A stretch of 64,000 nt of DNA from Linepithema humile (lineage: Eukaryota; Arthropoda; Insecta; Hymenoptera; Formicidae): the NCBI RefSeq assembly GCF_040581485.1, contig NC_090131.1, positions 30,316,032-30,380,031 of the forward strand. Direction: 5' to 3'. Position numbers and translations under genes: made by a program. Within the stretch, counting starts at the first letter, position 1; the number at the start of each line of letters is the position of its first letter. Of this stretch, positions 1 through 13,381 are shown one piece after another. The notes under the pieces are model-generated. The model did not search any database. It saw only the letters and a list, made by a program, of their open reading frames with translations, and was not told the origin of the DNA.

Positions 1-2973
1 GAATCGATCCAAATGTGACATTCAAATGGCGTCACTTATTTTTGCATGAGATTATAACGGTATATTTCAGAATAGTATACGAGTGCTTCACGTCGCATCG
101 GAAAAAGACGACGCCGTGGCGTTGCTTAATTATATCTCCGAGGCAGTTAATAATGATTTCATGTCAACGCAGGACGCGGTTCCGGGCAGAATATGCAATT
201 ACGATCGCCGTTATTCTCGTCGCGTTCCGTGTCGTCGTAGGTAGCAGATTCAGCCGTCGAGGCGATAAATCGCGAGATTTATGTCGACAAATTTGACAAC
301 ATAAGCCGCGGAATAGAACTCGCTGATCCTGGAGAACAATGCCGAATCGGCATCTGATTTGCATTTATGAAAAGAGCAAAATACTCGCTGTCTTTGTTAA
401 TTAATCCTCCACAACAAGAAAACCGCTATTTTCAGAGAATAATAAGTCGCGTCCGATATATTACATAGAATATCATTTCAGAATATCATCCTTAAAAGGT
501 CAAAAGTTGAAAGAATTTCAGACATTTTGCAACGAGATCGCAATAAGAACAATTCGCAAAAATGGATGAAATTCAGAAATAATTTTACGAATCAATCAAG
601 TTATTATTACATATTACGATAAAACAGTTAATGCTTTAAAATATTGATACTACATAAAATCATGTTATATTTTTTTATATGCATTTTGATGCATTTATCA
701 ATATTTTCCCTGCGAGAGTTTAAAAAACGATAATTTAAAATGGAAAATACCATGTAAAACGGAATATTTCAACCATTTCTCTGAATATACATGTCAAATT
801 TCGAAATGCAAGCAAATTATAATACGATTTTAAAACATACGCTCGAGGCAGAATATTTTAGAAGCGCTGCACAAAGTGGGACATGATTCACGTTAACAAC
901 GAAATGCATTTGCGAAAAAGTTTGGCAGACAGCATTCTGCTATCAGTGTCGCTGATATTCGGTTCTATCGCCGTCGAGTTCGACGTTCAACGATCGCGTT
1001 ATCTAGAATTCGAAGGCGCACGTTTCTCTTGTGAAGAGAAATTCATGGCGCAAGCACGCAAGCACGACAACTATGCCCTCGATTGCCGCCTCGACGGAAA
1101 ATCGAGCACAGGCCACACAAGAGACAAGGAGAGAGAATAAAATAGAGAGAGAAAGAGAGAGATAGGAAGGAGGGGCATTCGCGTACACAAACGGAAGTCG
1201 GCCGCTAAGGTAGCAACGAACTCTATTCCGGGCTTTCCGATTCCTGAAAGCCCGAGGGTGCTGCAAGCTCGACTCTATTGATTTGCCGCGTTAAAGGGAA
1301 ACATTCGGTACGCGTAGGCGTCACTTTGTGCACTAAAAATCTAAACACGAGACTTGGTAACCATTTTTTTATAAGAGAATATTTCTCTACTTTAGCGATA
1401 CATTTATCTGTTCTTTTAGGTAAATATGCTACTTATTTTTCATTGTTTTTGATTGTTTCATTGATTAAAATTAGCTACGTTAAAGGACGTAATCAATTAA
1501 CCTGTAATATTTGTCTCATATTCTAATACAAAAATTTCAAAAATATACAATATAAAAACATGAGCTTTGACACTTTACAGGTATATTTTTCTATAATAAA
1601 TATTTTTTTCTATAACAAAAATTCTTTTTTTTTTCGATATTAAGCTATTTGCAAAATATTTTGTTTTCTTATTTAAACTCTGTTTTCTTTTTTAAAATAA
1701 TTCCGAAATGTGCAATTGAAATTTTTTGTTAAAAAAGAAACACGGTCATGTTTTTAATGAAAATAACTACGCCGACGTTATCTTAGTACATGCTATATGC
1801 GTCAACGTAATGTCACTGGGTTTCGTTAAAGATATCTACACAATTGATAATCGATGTCCCGTTTTACGTACATTGACTATCTACAAGCTCAGATAGCACA
1901 ATAACCGCTGACAATAATTTTGAGACGACATCATCGATGACACATTACTCCAGCAAACATACATAATCTCAATAACATCGTTAAATTATTAGAAACAAAA
2001 ATGTCTCGATGATTGCATTGCCGTTGCAATTATAACGAATCTTCCTTCTCATTAATCGGGCCTTAAAAAGTGCACAACAAGTGTATCAATTAACGTGAGT
2101 AGTGTGTGATCCATGGTACTTGTCTCAAGAGTTCACACGCCGACATGTACTTATACACTTGCTAAACGTATAGAGAACGAAGGAAGATTACAAAAATACA
2201 CCAAGATGCGATTACCGGCGGCGGTTTCCTTTCGAAACGGCACATCGGCCCGATTCCAATTACGGTTTACCATGTGACGACGCACGCTATCGTCACGCGC
2301 GAAGAAGATGTTTGCCTCGACGCGAGATTATCGCGCCTTAATTCGTGACTCGGTCGCACGAATCATTCCGCAGCTATCGCCGATAAATGTTTCGCAAAAC
2401 ATCGTCTACTAGTTACCGCGGCGTATGCAGAAATATAGATTAGCGCCAATTCAGCGGCGTCGCGATAAATATCGGATGTCGTAAAGTGCACGCATTAGCA
2501 CAAATACTTTTGGAAATCAATACGAACAATACAAATATTTTACATAACAATAAAAAAAAATTTTTTTTAATTTTACAATCAGTAAATATATATCATGTTA
2601 TTTTGCTTACTAGACAACTGCTTTCAATGGTAGCCAACAAAGTAATTAAAGAGTGAATTTTTAAATAGTTTCTGCATAAAAAATTTCAGGCAAATTAACT
2701 TTTAAAATAAATTTGAGAATAAAATGCTATGCAATTTTCAATTGCTTAAAAGCAAGCATATTAATAATAAATTTTATTTTCTAACAATGTTATATATGGA
2801 AAAAAATTGTCCAAATATAGAGAATTCAATTTCACTAAATGCACATGAGTCAAATATACGTGAGCTATTATACAAAATATAAAAACGTGTCAATACATCT
2901 GCTGTTTACGATATTTGCTGATTGTAAACTATGCAAAATGTTTAATAATAGAACGAAATTGGATTTCACTCAC
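1..2973 (-). other. Intronic sequence downstream of Kdm3 exon 6
   Basis: AT-rich sequence between the donor at 2973 and the window edge. No further Kdm3 exon was recognised on the minus strand. Two GC-richer patches stand out, 880-1265 (with a GA-rich stretch near 1130-1170) and 2200-2500 (with TCGCGA-type CpG clusters). Both contain short open frames on each strand but nothing that resembles a protein. They may be conserved noncoding elements. Confidence 0.6.
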
Positions 2974-3062
2974 CACAACGAGCGCGTGCGTCAGAGCAGT
3001 CGATGACCTCGACCTCCTCGGTGTCATGCCGACGACCTCGCCCCTCATGATGCTCTCGACGA
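2974..3062 (-). CDS. Kdm3: Kdm3 coding exon 6 (residues 268-297)
   Basis: An 89-bp exon after the acceptor ATGCAG. It reads VVESIMRGEVVGMTPRRSRS and ends LTHALVV at GTTGTG|GTGAGTG, phase 0. It matches vertebrate VVHSLLKGENIGITSRRRSR, the basic stretch that ends the conserved N-terminal block before a long disordered region. It is the last exon I can identify. The remaining protein, including the C6-type zinc finger and the JmjC domain with its Fe(II) and 2-oxoglutarate ligands, must lie to the left of position 1. Confidence 0.89.
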
Positions 3063-3455
3063 CTGCATAAGAGAGAAAAAAAATGAAAACACTTTCAATA
3101 CATTTTACAACTATGTTATTTGGCTATTGCTTGAAAAATTATAATCAAATATACTTGGAAAATTAGAATAGCGAGACTGCTGTTTGCGTAGCAATTATTC
3201 AACATTAAATAGCACTAGGTAGCATTAAAAAAGATAATATTTTAAATAATATTTAATAAAACGTTTAAGAATATTTAATATACTTTTAACATATAATTAA
3301 TGTTTAGAATTTTTGCAACAATATTAAACGATTTCTTAATATTAGTGATACCGATGCTTTCGTGCTAAATTAAGCTTTATTGAAATTTTGTCCATATAAA
3401 TTGCTGCGTTATCAATTATGTACATGTTTTATCTCATTCTAAAACGTTTTCTCAC
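3063..3455 (-). other. Kdm3 intron 5
   Basis: A 393-bp AT-rich intron with canonical GTGAG donor and ATGCAG acceptor on the minus strand. Nothing else was seen in it. Confidence 0.85.
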
Positions 3456-3540
3456 CTCCATCGCCGATCAGCCGCATTTGCACTAACGTGGGATCCTCAT
3501 TGTGATCTTCGAGGACCGTATCGTCGGTGACTGTCAAATC
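3456..3540 (-). CDS. Kdm3: Kdm3 coding exon 5 (residues 240 to first base of codon 268)
   Basis: An 85-bp exon following a poly-T tract and TTCTAG. It reads DLTVTDDTVLEDHNEDPTLVQMRLIGDG and ends at GATGGAG|GTGAG, leaving one base of a split valine codon. The vertebrate protein has VMNDQVLEPQNVDPSMVQMTFLDD here, and DP-x-x-VQM is the clearest shared signature. The next exon completes the codon (G|TC) and continues the frame. The intron after it is only 393 bp. Confidence 0.9.
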
Positions 3541-5917
3541 CTAGAAAAAAAAAAGAAAAACATATTAATCATCAATACACGATTTTTACTAATGACGACA
3601 ATACGAGTCGAGTATTCAATTATTTCCCAGGTTCATCGATCTAGAATTTTGCAAACAATTTTACTTATAGCTTCGCGTTAATGTCAATACTTTGCACCGA
3701 TTTCTCATGTATATAATTTTTGCAGAAATTTATATCACGATTGCTTCTGCGATACAAATCACCTCCGTATATCGTAAGTACACATTCGCATCATGAATTT
3801 ACTCAAATACGGAAAGTAGTGCATGATATAAATGTTTAATATGTGAATAATGTATTTCTTATAAATGCATTATTGATACAAACCGCTTTGCATTTCTTTG
3901 CAAATTAACGTATGCAAGATCATTCCGCCATTTTCTTATACTACTTCATACAAATATTTTTCGCCTCGCCTATCTGTATACTAGCGCCACCGCGCTATAG
4001 AAAAGAGCGGCAGATCCAAACAATAAATTCGATAACATGTTATTAACTCTAATAAAATGATCAATTTTATGGAAAGATCAAACGATTAATGACGGAAACA
4101 ATCAATCACGTTTGAAACTATATGTATAAGCTGATAAACTTTTTGATCATCACAGCTCAGGAAATGTTTTCATCCAATTTTCGTATACATCGCGTGCGCT
4201 TACTCGCTCATGCTCGAATGCTCTGTAATTTTAATATATACTCACGAATACCATACATTTTGGTTACAACGACGTCATAAATCCGTCGAATTTTTCACAT
4301 TGTGAAAGAAAAAGCTTACACAATAATCAAACGATTAATGACCGACGGAAATAATCAAAAAATAGATTCGCGTTCGAAAAATAGCTTTCAAGTTTTATCA
4401 TTAACTGTTCTAATAACTTTTGACAGATAAAATAAATAATTTTTCGTATACGCAGGAGATCTCTGCGAAAAAAATGTTTTCGTATTTCTATTTTTTAGTT
4501 AAACATAAAAGCAATTTCACATTCATATTAATTAATGTTTTGCACAATAGATGATAATATATGTCTCTCATACATTTTGCTCCTCGCGATATTTCATTAA
4601 AATCTTTGTCCGTAAAAGTTGATGCCACAACGGAGGATATTCGAATAAACTTCAAGAGGCAAGCGATTTGATTCTGCCAGTACTTTTAAAGAATATTCGA
4701 GACGGACGTACATATAAAACGAATAAAGAGGCAGGAAAGAAAAAGCGTGCAAGCGACAAAAGCTTCCTCAGACAACCCAACCGATATTTTATGTTCCTTC
4801 GCCTTTCGATCGCTGCACCTTTTCCAGAACGTTTTCTCGTCGCCGGTTATTTCAGGGATTTAGTTTTCCAATAGGAATGCCGCACCAGTGCCAGGATAAA
4901 TTATCGGAAGCTTTCTCGCCGAGAGGATTACTTTCGCGACGATGTGAGTCTGTCGTTCGTTCTTCCATCTTAAGATGTTTAATGGTAAAAACGATAAAAA
5001 TATCGAGTGAGAGAAGAAATTGGCTCGTTTGACTCGCTTCGAAACTGCGGTTACATCTTACTTTAGCGTGTTACAACAAATCGATGCAAGTTTATAACTT
5101 TGTTTACAACTTAATATATCTTAATAAATATAATGTAAAAAGTCATAAGAAATCATGCATCGGAATTATTATCTTTAAAATTAAAAAGGAAAATTCACAG
5201 ATTTAATAAAATAAATATGATATCGGAATATCAAAATATAATAAACACAATATAATTATTTAAATTAACGGAAAGTTTATCTCAAATAGAGAAAAGTGAC
5301 AGTTATCCCGATTGAAAAAATTATTATTTTATAATTTTTCATTCCAAATATATAAAGTGGCTGCAATAGTCATAGCAAATAACGAAAGAACTAGACATAG
5401 CTGTAATAACAAATCACTGAACAATTAGTAAGTGTGTTATCTCTGATTGCAATAATCTCTGTCACCAAAAATAGAACTCTTTCTTTAGATCTGCACTCAT
5501 AAACAATCTAGATCATAAATCTGCTTTAAATTGATAAAAAGCTCTCGAAGATGGCACAATCTAATTAAAGAATAATATTAAATGAAAAAAGCTTTCATAT
5601 TTTTTTATAGACATTCTCGACACCGATTCGCTGATAAAGTTAAATTTACGAAAAATCACTAAAATAAAAGTATAAAATTGACCGAAATAGAAATCTGGGG
5701 CTACCGATTTTTCCATGTGACATTTCTGCTACGAATTGATCTCTTTTGCTAATATTACACATTACTCGTAACGATACGTAAGGAATCTCGATAAGCGACT
5801 TTAAAATTGAATTGCAGATTAGACGATCTGAAATAAGAGTCCTTTCAATCTGCTACAAAACAGCTTCCATCTGCTGATAAGGCATCGCTGTAATATTTAT
5901 TATCTGGCTGGTCTTAC
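3541..5917 (-). other. Kdm3 intron 4
   Basis: A 2.4-kb AT-rich intron with donor GTAAGA and acceptor TTCTAG preceded by a poly-T run on the coding strand. A slightly GC-richer patch at about 4620-4960 has a plus-strand open frame (4668-4874) rich in lysine and phenylalanine with no recognisable similarity. No RNA gene or transposon was identified. Confidence 0.8.
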
Positions 5918-6112
5918 CTTGGTGGACTCATTGTAACCAACGATCACGGCTGTGTACCATTGTGTCGTGCCTTCCGCCCGATAAACTTCGACCCTGAAAC
6001 CGACCAGGACGCTGGGCGTCGTCAGCAGGATCCTCTGACCATCCTGCATCTCGGCCCATCTCCTAACGGCGTTTCCCCAGGGCATCGTGCCCTTAGTCAG
6101 CTCCCAGTCCTG
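5918..6112 (-). CDS. Kdm3: Kdm3 coding exon 4 (residues 175-239)
   Basis: 65 codons, phase 0 on both sides. It encodes QDWELTKGTMPWGNAVRRW, then LVGFRVEVYRAEGTTQWYTA, ending NESTK before GTAAGA. The vertebrate family shows GYRVRVYRQDSATQWFTG at the same point; the shared G-[YF]-R-V-x-V-Y-R and T-Q-W-[YF]-T residues suggest a small Tudor- or barrel-like fold. The acceptor reads TTTGCAGCAG, a tandem NAGNAG site, so transcripts may include or omit one glutamine codon. The predicted order after exon 3 (KPFT-QDWELT) keeps the family spacing. Confidence 0.92.
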
Positions 6113-9100
6113 CTGCAAATACAAGTAAAAAAGCTCAGGGTTGAAGCTTCGTTCGTGGAACTTGATTAAGAAGAGCGGACTGTTCCTCCACTCTAGAAGC
6201 TGTCCGTGATTTCGGAAGAGAAAATGAAGAAAGAAAAATCCGCGCAATTTGATAAAAGATAACAAAAGAGAGATAAAAAGCTTCACGGACAGTTCAGAGT
6301 ACAAGATTTGTAAAAAAATAAATCCCGACTTATTCTACAATTTATCTTATTTTACTTATTTCAACATACAATTTATAATTTTTTTCATAAATATTAGTTA
6401 ATTAATAAATTAATAATTTAATGAGTTTAAGAATTTGCATTAAATTTTTATATTAATTTTTGCCGAACAAATATTTCGTAACAAAAAAATCCAAGATGAA
6501 GTACTTTTATTTCGCCAGGTTTATTTACAACTTTATCACCTACTTCGATGTACTTAATGGACTATTTAAATTAATTTCATTTATAAATATATCACGATCC
6601 GAATGTATTTTCATCACCCTCTAATGTTGTTAGTGCTCTTATATGTAAGTGTTCGTGCCAAATGAAAAAGCTAATATACATTCTATCTCATTCGTACATC
6701 GTCCATTTCGTTTTTCCCTCACATATGTTAATATAATTATAGTACTTCGCGAAGGTTACAAAAATAACGGTCGCAAAAACAATGTGTTGAAATGTAAAAT
6801 TTAGTTAGATGGAACCTAAAAATATGATATTACCACATTCACTAGGTAATAATCGATATCGGAATATTTTATTTATACGTAAAAACGGCACGTGTCGATA
6901 AATTCAATTCAATGCAATAGAAATAAGCATTCAAATATCCGATGTCCTTTTCTTATCAAATCTACGATTAAATATTTCTTGAATAAAATTTTTCACAAAT
7001 TAGAAGATTAGTAGAAAAGTGAAATTAAAAAACGTTAATTACGTCGCTGTCTAACTGACTAATAACTACTTATTCGTATAATTTGTTTTACTGTCTATAT
7101 CATTTATATTAAGAAATTAAATTTTGTATGACGTGTGTGAATGAATCCCAATAATGTTTCATTAAATTTATAAACATTTTATATTACTGCATTTATAAAT
7201 AATATTAATAGTAATAATGGGAAATTTTTTAAGGATAATGTGTTAAAAGAAAACGATAATGCCGAATTTTGCCTTTTTTCGATCACTTTTTTCCATTCCG
7301 GCGAACTCGTATTCACGTTTTGTTACGTCATCACTACGTCATTATATCAGATATGCGTTATGCAATCGTTGTGCACAGCGTGACGGCGCGAGGCGCGTTA
7401 ATGGCAGTAATACAACGGCAATTAGAACGTTATTACCGAAGCGTCGAGAGCACTTAATGTCCACACTGTGCTCGTAAACGCGATCAAAGGGTTATCCCCT
7501 ATAAAATCCCTTAGGAACCAATCCTTGTTTCTTTTTTCTCAATCGATTTATTCTCCTGCCAAATTTCTAGTTGATTTTAAAAATTATTTTGTTATTTAAT
7601 TAATAAGATACTAAAAGATAACAACTTAAAAGACTTATAATAAATCTAATTTAATGAAAATAGAGCTTTATTAGATTTTTGTTGACGAAAAATCATCTCT
7701 AAATTCGCTACTAAACTGATAAAAACTGATGAAAAAAGAGCTAAAACACCCTATAAATACGAACGACCGCGACCTCGCGACAGAAGACATTACGATCCGA
7801 CTAGATTTAATGGCGTAAGCATAACTTTGTTTCTGACTGTTATTATCTTATGTCCGCTACAGTCTGCATATTTTTCCAAGTTTTTCCTGGTTATTTCTAG
7901 AACCTTCATTACTTGAATGAATCGAAAGAAATAAATGCTCGAGAGATGGAAAGGCCATCTTTCTCGTATAGTCGAAGAAAGCTACGTAATTACGCAAATA
8001 ATAATTACTTTGTAGACTGAAAATATGATGTACATCTCAATGTACTCTGCAAATTAATGTTTCTAGCATTAATATGATATAGCGCAGTGTAAACTGCACA
8101 AACTGCAAAAGTATTATAATTCAAATTACATTAGTTTTATCAAAATTTCATATTTTCTACTTTCCATATTTTATAAAAATTGTACTAATCTAACAAAAAA
8201 TTTCATTAGAAATATATCAGTTTTATAGCGCGGATCCTAATAAGCACGAACATATCATTAAGATATCGCGGAAGTCAGAAAACTATAATTATCTTTGCTC
8301 ATGGAAAAATTTTTTCACTTTCTTTCAATTATTATTTTACAGTTGAAAAGAGAAAGATATGTAAAAAAAATTGAGGAAAACTCTTTGGTTCCTGTTTCAA
8401 AAATCGTACTAAAGTTACACAAACGAGGTATCATTTATTAATACTTTTAACATACGTCTTGTACGCCAATGTATTTAAATAAATATGAAGTATTCTCCAT
8501 CTAAATTATTATCTAAATTATTTGCTCGTACGAGATTTGTGTATATTTTTGTACATAAGTGCGCATGAGATTTTACCTCTTTCTCTTTCTCCCAATTTTC
8601 TCGCCCATCAAAAACGAAAGTGTTTATGAGTAATTACCAACCGTCTCTCGTCCCCGACGTCGTTTGTAACCATTATAAAGTCATTCTGCACTTAGGCTCG
8701 TTTACCGTAGAGCATAATCGATGAAAGATTTTGCACCAACATATGGCACTTGTGCGGAGTTGCGAGCAACTCGCGAAACGTATTTTCCGTTCATTAATCC
8801 GTTATCGTTAAATGTTGATGCCGAATAAAGAAATAGCATCCGTCTGGACATACCGCGCAGCAATTATAACGTGAAAATGTGAGTTCGGTCTCGGGATCGA
8901 TGAGATTATCTGTCGATCGATAAATTATTCGTACGTGCGATAATTTGATTCGAGAATGTCACTCGACACGAGAATCAAGAGATTGGTTCGTTCCTTATTT
9001 ATGGACTACAATTTCACGTTATAGATCGCTCGCTCAAATGGCTGTTTCCAGGGATAGCTTTCAAAGATTGACTAAATCATCCATTTCTGATTTAGTTCTC

Positions 9101-9381
9101 TTGATTTTCATTCCGTTCATAATCATCATAAACTTACAAGTAGATTTTCGTCAAAAGCGACGACGTCAACCTTTTATACATCGTTTTGATAAAAAATTCT
9201 TTACGTCAAATATGTTCTTTACAATTCTTTTTTTTTCAAAGTAAGCGTTTCAAATGTCAATCAGTCAAATATTTCGGAATGAAAATTATCAGTCAGAAAA
9301 TCACGGTTTGTACCGATGTTGATTGTTATCGTTTTACCACGCGCCGCAGGTCCTCGTTAGCAGTTACCATACAACAGCTAA

Positions 9382-9405
9382 TTAATTAAGAAGTTTCTTA
9401 ATTAA
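9382..9405. repeat. 24-bp AT-rich perfect palindrome
   Basis: Arms TTAATTAAGAA and TTCTTAATTAA flank a 2-bp centre. TTAATTAA is the type of core bound by homeodomain proteins, so a dimeric homeodomain site is possible, but AT-rich palindromes also arise by chance. Confidence 0.6.
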
Positions 9406-10199
9406 GAACACGCCTGCTATTAATCGCGATGCGTTCACCGTACAATCACGACGCTAAAGTGCCGGCAGATAAAATGACTACAGACTGTCGTAAAGTTTAA
9501 ATTGAAGATGTGGCAGATGCGTACACCTACCGTTCGTGTACTGACGCAATAAAATTATTCGCGTGCAATCAGCTGTTACTCGTATTTGCTCGGCAAAAAT
9601 GACACAATAATGGATCTGCTAATTTCGATATTCCCCGATATCGCAACTTGATTCACATTATCGCTGCGATCGCTGCTAATCACGTGCTAAAACTCTGTCG
9701 ATGGTTGATAGTTGCAGCATTTATAAACGATGTTGGTTTTGTAATTAGATATTATATGGATTTGTGTAACATTAAGTTTCAAAGTATCAAGCCTTTGGTG
9801 CAGAGAATTCCAGCGTTTTATTTTAATAATAAATCTCATTTCACAAATTTAAACTAAATATTTCGAAAATTCCAAAAACAGATAATTTATTAATTTCAAT
9901 TTCGTTTCAATGTTGAATATTTTGATAATTAAATCTTGAATTAATAAAATGCTGAGAAATTTAATTTGGTGTAATTTTTAATTTGAGAACTAATATAAAA
10001 GTTTAAGTGTAGAATTAATTTTAGCATCCTGCATATCGTGTGCAAAATTGCTTATTTAACATCCCATATCAAAAATATTCTCCATTCGCTTATAGAGTTC
10101 AATTGAAGATGACTAACATGAGTCGTCAAAACGATCGCTCATGCGTTTCGATAAATAGACTTAATTTCTAACAATAAGATAAAAAGAACAACGAGAATG

Positions 10200-11060
10200 C
10201 ATCTTCTCGCAATGAAAGCGCCTTTCACGAGGCAGCGCGCAGAAAGGATTCCGGCGTTTTTACTTCTCGCAAGGATCGCATGAAGGGAGATCGAGGATAT
10301 AATTCTGTGCCGTCGCGCGCTCGGCCAAGGACCGTTAGACAGAACGGGAATATGTTGGCGCCTCGTCTTGGCCGTTCTCCAACGTTCCCCGATGATCGTG
10401 CACGCGCGCTACCGATGCGAGTCGCCAAACCGGCAAGCGACGCCGCCGGCAAAAGGCGAAGACTGCCAACGACTACATGGGCGCCGGCAAGATCTTGCTC
10501 AGAAATGGAAATTGCAACTCTAGAATCTATTAATAAAGAATTTGTATTTTTTTTTTTTTTTTAATTATTCTACATATTTGTATACTTTGTTTCATCTATG
10601 TTTTGTCTATGAAGGATCCGACATTATATTTTGAACTCGAAATGGTCTCATTCGTTACAGATTAAAATAATACGAAATTAACTTTTATTATAGACAACAC
10701 ATTTATAAAATAATTTAATATTAATATCAATATGAATATTTCACATCCGACAAGATATAGAGTGAGCAGGAGATGCAACTATTCGCGCCGCCCATGGATG
10801 TAGCAACGAGAGCAAAGCAAAAGCAACGTCTCCAAGTATCGCGCGCAAGTGCACGCGTGCACGTGAGCGTGTGCGCACGCTAGGTATGCAAAGCGATGCA
10901 GCGAGGAGAAAGAACCCGTTGCATTTATAGTTCAGGGTCAGCACACTCGCGCACGGCTCTCGCGCGCAACTTCGCCTTCGGACGAATTTGGTTCTCTCCC
11001 TCACGCCGTCACTTCGCCCTTTTTTTTTCCTTTGCATTTAACTGACGACCTTCTACTTTT
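10200..11060. other. Pair of CpG-rich islands inside Kdm3 intron 3
   Basis: Two blocks (about 10200-10510 and 10750-11060) are rich in CGCGC steps against an AT-rich intron. They are separated by a poly-T tract near 10549-10562 and by AT-rich sequence. Open frames cross both on either strand, without family similarity. An enhancer, an alternative promoter or the start of a noncoding transcript are possible; the sequence does not decide. Confidence 0.35.
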
Positions 11061-13267
11061 CCCCACAAAATGCGAGCGTACCAATCTGCAGCTGAAAGCA
11101 AGGATCCATGGCCGTTCACGAAAGAGACTTCTTATTTTTCGGTTCGTTTTTAAAGCGAGACCTTTTTGAATTTCTGAATGAAGATAATGTTATTAAACTG
11201 CACTGTAATTAACAAAAAATTAAACTTATGTGTTATTATTATTATATATTTGCGTTTATTAATTTGTACTGAGTACGATAAATTCAGCTATCGAAATAAT
11301 TTTAGCGGCAAACTTTTACTAAAAAAGATTCAATGTCGACTTTTCAGAAGATTTGACCAAGAAGAAGCGCGTTGTTTTCAGTGCATTTAATGCAGATTAC
11401 GAGGGTAGTTCGTCTTATTTGATGTATAGCAAGTCACACACAACAAGTAAAGAGCGAATCTGAAAAGCGAGACGCACCTGAACCTGACCGCCGGTCTGAA
11501 AGTTCTCGCCGCACGTAAACGACTTACAGTCCGCTCTGCCGTTGAAGCGGCGGAGAAAAGTTTTAACGGTAAAAGTTTTCCGGTAGTTTAATTACTTGGA
11601 AACAATTCCACCTCGCTCAACTCTTCCCACCCGATGTAATAGAAGTGCGGCAACTTCTGAAGTAGCCGCACGCACACATACATATATATTATTCTCTTCT
11701 CGCACAAAAAAGGATCGGTTGATCGTTCTGTTATCTCGGTCGAGTGTCTCGCGTTTTTCTACCTCGGAACCTCCCTGACAAGAGCGCGAAAATTTCTGCA
11801 TCATCATTTATTATAATTGCCTTAACTGATATCCGATAGAAAGTCGATTAATACGATACTTAATCAAAGGTCAAAGGCAATAGCAAAGTTCTTAATGGAC
11901 GACCGATGAATTGCATTGTAACAAAAAAAAAATAAATAAAAAAAAGATAAACGCAATTTAGCACTTGAATTGGCTCATGGAATGGCAAATTCAACATTCA
12001 CGATAATATAGCAAATAGCAAAAGTATAAATACGATAAAAACAATAGAATAAAAAATTTCTGTTATTTTAGCTGCAATTATTATCAGATATATTTTCTAC
12101 CATTATGAACGAATATATCGGATTATATTAATATATATATAATTTTAATTTTTTTTTGTTATAAAAATTTCTCTCTCTATATATATAAGGCTCGTCCTAT
12201 AATTCAATAATCCAAATAATTCAAATATTAAAAATATAATATTATTTTCACAAAAAAAAATAATACTCAGATATATATTTTCCCATTGATAAGTTTTCTC
12301 GATTTTCATTATTGCGAAATAATAAGATTGCCAATTAAAGAAATATTTCTTGGCGCGAAAAGTTCTGCTACGTTCGCAAGCATAATTTTTGCACATACGC
12401 GAAAGTGAAACGGGAACTTGAATCAAAGTTCGGCTGTTCGTCTTCTACCTGGCAAGTTCGGTCGACTCCTCCGTGTAGACTCCTCTTACGAGAAGTTGGA
12501 CAACGAGCCCCGTGAAAGATTACTTACAGCAGCAGCGAGTCGAGAGAAACGCGGCGCTCAAGCTCACGCTCGCGTCCGTTGCCCCGGTGGGGTGTCGGAT
12601 GCGCCAATGGCTTCGGAACTTGTTCCCTAACTAAGTTCCAGCGTCCCTAACGAAGTAAGTTTCCAGTCGTAAAGCGGAAGTGGCCGCCGTTCCGCGCGCA
12701 GGTCGCATTCGCCAACGAAGCTCATGTGGCCTCTTAATCGTTTCGGGATGCTCTATCGCATCTCGCGTGTGAAATGTACAGAACGCCACACGCGACAAGG
12801 AAATTAGAAAGGAAACAAGATAACAGAACGCGTCGGTGTATCTTAGACAGCGAAAATTGTCTCTGTACTTCTCGTCGTAAGTGAATTTTACAGTTTTATA
12901 TTTTCCATATTTTATCCGAAAGTTAATTTAGTGATATAATTAAACGTTATTTTTATATTATTCATTCTTTTTGTTGCGCAAAAATTAATTTAACACATTT
13001 AGCTTGAGTTTTAAATTTAATTATTTAAAATTAATACGAAAAAGAAAATGTAAGAACTGACAAAAACAATGGACAAAAAAATAAATAATTAGAAACTTTA
13101 ATAAATTCTGATGTAAAATTTCCCATTATTTTTATCCAATACTTTCATCGCTTTAGGCGGATTGCAAAAAGAAATCTAATCGACGATTTTTCATTGTATT
13201 ACGTGTATTGTTAGAATTTAGTGAAGTGATCAGTCTTAAACAGTTGGAACTAATTTGTGGTACTTAC

Positions 13268-13381
13268 AGTGAATGGCTTCAGCTTCGAATAGTCGACAAA
13301 GTCCAGTTTGCGATCTTGCATAAACTCGATCGGCATAACGTCTTCGTGCAACTCAGCGCGTGCCACGAGAGGATAGAAAGT
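13268..13381 (-). CDS. Kdm3: Kdm3 coding exon 3 (residues 137-174)
   Basis: A 114-bp exon, phase 0 on both sides, bounded by TTTCTAG| and |GTAAGTA. It encodes TFYPLVARAE, then PIEFMQDRKLDF, ending KPFT. The vertebrate counterpart directly after WPAL reads TFKPLV, then VEFLVDKQLDF, then a QPY stretch, so this short exon fills exactly the gap between exons 2 and 4. It is short and hidden behind an unrelated plus-strand reading frame, so automatic prediction could miss it. The frame, both splice sites and the homology agree. Confidence 0.92.

Larger units (their letters stand above)
6113..13267 (-). other. Kdm3 intron 3
   Basis: A 7.2-kb intron, mostly AT-rich. It contains CpG-rich islands at about 7290-7470, 10200-10510, 10750-11060 and 12410-12840, and a perfect palindrome at 9382-9405. 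The short open frames in these islands occur on both strands and overlap one another, which fits base composition rather than genes. The island at 12.4-12.8 kb holds two similar CCCTAAC-GAAGT/CTAAGT motifs near 12630-12660 and could be a regulatory element. Confidence 0.75.

Noticed and set aside
5900..6304. Reading Kdm3 exon 4 as a single 134-codon gene
   Set aside because: Only 5918-6112 matches the family; the upstream part is intronic, behind a clear acceptor.
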